Source: CADCTB01 sp036269435 (GTDB lineage Bacteria > Actinomycetota > Acidimicrobiia > Acidimicrobiales > AC-14). Taken from it: DNA of 46,587 nucleotides. Under the pieces are notes generated by a model. The model worked only from the letters and a program-made list of their open reading frames with translations. It did no database searches and was not told the origin of the DNA. The stretch's first letter is position 1; each line of letters begins with the position of its first letter. The stretch covers positions 1 through 46,587 of the forward strand of contig DATASA010000009.1 of assembly GCA_036269435.1 (NCBI GenBank), in the 5' to 3' direction. This document shows, piece by piece, positions 45,585-46,587 of this stretch. The position numbers and the translations under genes are program-made.

Positions 45585-46587
45585 TCAGGACTTCAACGAT
45601 GCGAGGCCGTTCTGGGCCGCGACCGCGATCGGTTCGTTCAGGGCGCCGATCGGCGGCGAGTACACGTTCTCCATGTACGCAAGGTCCTCGAGGGTGATGC
45701 CGGTCTTCACGCACATGGCCAGGAAGTCGGCCCGCTCCTTGATCCCTTCCTGGCCCACCATCTGGGCGCCGATGAGGCGCAGGGAGCCAGGTTCGGCGAG
45801 GAGCTTGACCTTCACCTTCTTCACGCCCGGGTAGTACCGGGCCCGGGAGATCCCGGTGGCCTGGCCGAGCACGTACGGGACGCCCAGGGCGGTGGCGAGC
45901 GTCTCGCCGAACGAGACGCCGCCGATCATCCACTTGCCGGCGACCATGCCCCACGGCACGTAGACGGGCTGGTACGTCCGCTTGCCGCCGGCGGCGTTCG
46001 TGCCGGCGACCTTGCCCTGGGCGTAGGCGTGGCTGCCCGACAGGCCCTGGATGGGGACGTTGCTCACACCGTGGGGGATCTCGATGCAGTCGCCGGCCGC
46101 GAACACGCCGGGCACCGACGTGGCCATGCGCTCGTCGACGATGACGCCACCGGTTGAGCCGATCTTCACCGCACTGCCGGCGAGCGTGGTGTTCGGGCGC
46201 TTCTTGGTGCAGACGACGACGAGGTCGGCGGGCAACTCGCCCTGGTCGGTGCGCACCGCCCGGACCCGGCCGTCGCCCACGAAGGCTTCCAGCCGGTTGT
46301 TGAAGTGCATCTTCACGCCCATCTCGGCCCACGACTCCTCGACGGGGGCGGCGATGTCGGGGTCGGCGGCCTCCGACAGGGCCCAGGGGTGAGGGTCGAC
46401 GAGGTGCGTCTCGATGCCCCGGTGGGCCAGGGCGGTCACCATCTCCAGCCCGAGCGGGGACGCCTCGACGACCACCGCCACCTTGGTGTGGTCGAGGACC
46501 TTGTCCCACTCCATGGCGCGGCGGATGTTCTTGACGTAGTAGAGCCCCTCGAGATCGGAGCCGGGAACCCCGGGGTCGGCGTAGTCG
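45585..46587 (-). CDS. FAD/NAD(P)-dependent disulfide-oxidoreductase-type flavoprotein, 5' end outside window
   Basis: About 330 C-terminal residues are present; the start and the N-terminal FAD loop with any redox cysteines lie beyond 46587. Visible are the NAD(P)-domain start KVAVVVEASPLGLEMVTALAHRG (Glu where a Gly is usual), LVVVCTKKRPNT, the FAD-binding GVFAAGDCIEI, and a dimerisation domain (GQATGISRARYYPG, LRLIGAQMVGQEGIKERADFLA, MENVYSPPIGALNEPI). This is the CoA-disulfide reductase/NADH oxidase branch, which also includes 2-ketopropyl-CoM reductase-like enzymes more distantly. First visible gene of the leftward nitrile hydratase operon. Confidence 0.82.
   Translation of the reverse strand, partial: DYADPGVPGSDLEGLYYVKNIRRAMEWDKVLDHTKVAVVVEASPLGLEMVTALAHRGIETHLVDPHPWALSEAADPDIAAPVEESWAEMGVKMHFNNRLEAFVGDGRVRAVRTDQGELPADLVVVCTKKRPNTTLAGSAVKIGSTGGVIVDERMATSVPGVFAAGDCIEIPHGVSNVPIQGLSGSHAYAQGKVAGTNAAGGKRTYQPVYVPWGMVAGKWMIGGVSFGETLATALGVPYVLGQATGISRARYYPGVKKVKVKLLAEPGSLRLIGAQMVGQEGIKERADFLAMCVKTGITLEDLAYMENVYSPPIGALNEPIAVAAQNGLASLKS

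Noticed and set aside
1..46587. CRISPR arrays, rRNA and tRNA genes
   Set aside because: No regularly spaced repeats, conserved rRNA segments or cloverleaf-like sequences with a T-loop were seen on either strand by eye.

Overview
The window is very GC-rich, with GTG and TTG starts and many 1-4 bp stop/start overlaps. Several families are ones I know mainly from Actinomycetota: SCO6745-like, HemD fused to a winged helix, MSMEG_05xx nitrogen-starvation proteins and a PPOX-type flavin/deazaflavin protein. An uncultured high-GC actinobacterium is the best guess; no rRNA or tRNA is present to fix the lineage. All family assignments come from reading motifs, not from database searches.

Left part (1-11.0 kb) is accessory and worn. 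An IS21-family element (1-2176) sits inside a gene for a small secreted protein. A decayed serine recombinase follows, then a four-gene zinc/manganese-type ABC importer behind a Fur/Zur-like palindrome (3070-3090). A second broken recombinase, in the opposite orientation, closes that segment. An APH-like kinase, a frameshifted SCO6745-family gene, an ArsR remnant, a RibD/DHFR-like protein and a two-domain VOC protein come next.

Middle part (11.2-24.9 kb) is housekeeping and redox: a nitrite module (FNT channel, siroheme reductase and a divergent HemD-winged-helix regulator), an aldolase-dehydrogenase fusion, and a cell-surface locus. That locus has a two-component system, Thr/Pro-rich secreted proteins, an ApbE flavin transferase and a haem transmembrane protein. 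A short sugar nucleotidyltransferase ends it.

Right part (24.9-46.6 kb) is the unusual region. A rightward, translationally coupled operon (33241-41004) encodes a phosphosulfolactate synthase (ComA type), an unrecognised protein, two aspartase/fumarase-superfamily lyases and a PLP enzyme of the D-cysteine desulfhydrase family. This is the enzyme set known for bacterial coenzyme M biosynthesis. The same operon ends with DUF1116 and DUF2877 (AllG/AllH-like), whose partners FdrA/AllF and carbamate kinase lie 10 kb to the left on the other strand. Around these are MSMEG_0568 radical SAM, MSMEG_0567 acetyltransferase, Sll0787 AIR-synthase-like, MSMEG_0565 glycosyltransferase and MSMEG_0572 DsrE-like genes, normally companions of the Nit1 nitrilase. 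Here, instead of a nitrilase, a cobalt-type nitrile hydratase with a His-rich activator is present, plus a DJ-1 family protein that could be an isonitrile hydratase. The region reads as nitrogen acquisition from nitrile/carbamoyl compounds merged with sulfonate-thiol (CoM-like) synthesis. This combination is the main discovery candidate.
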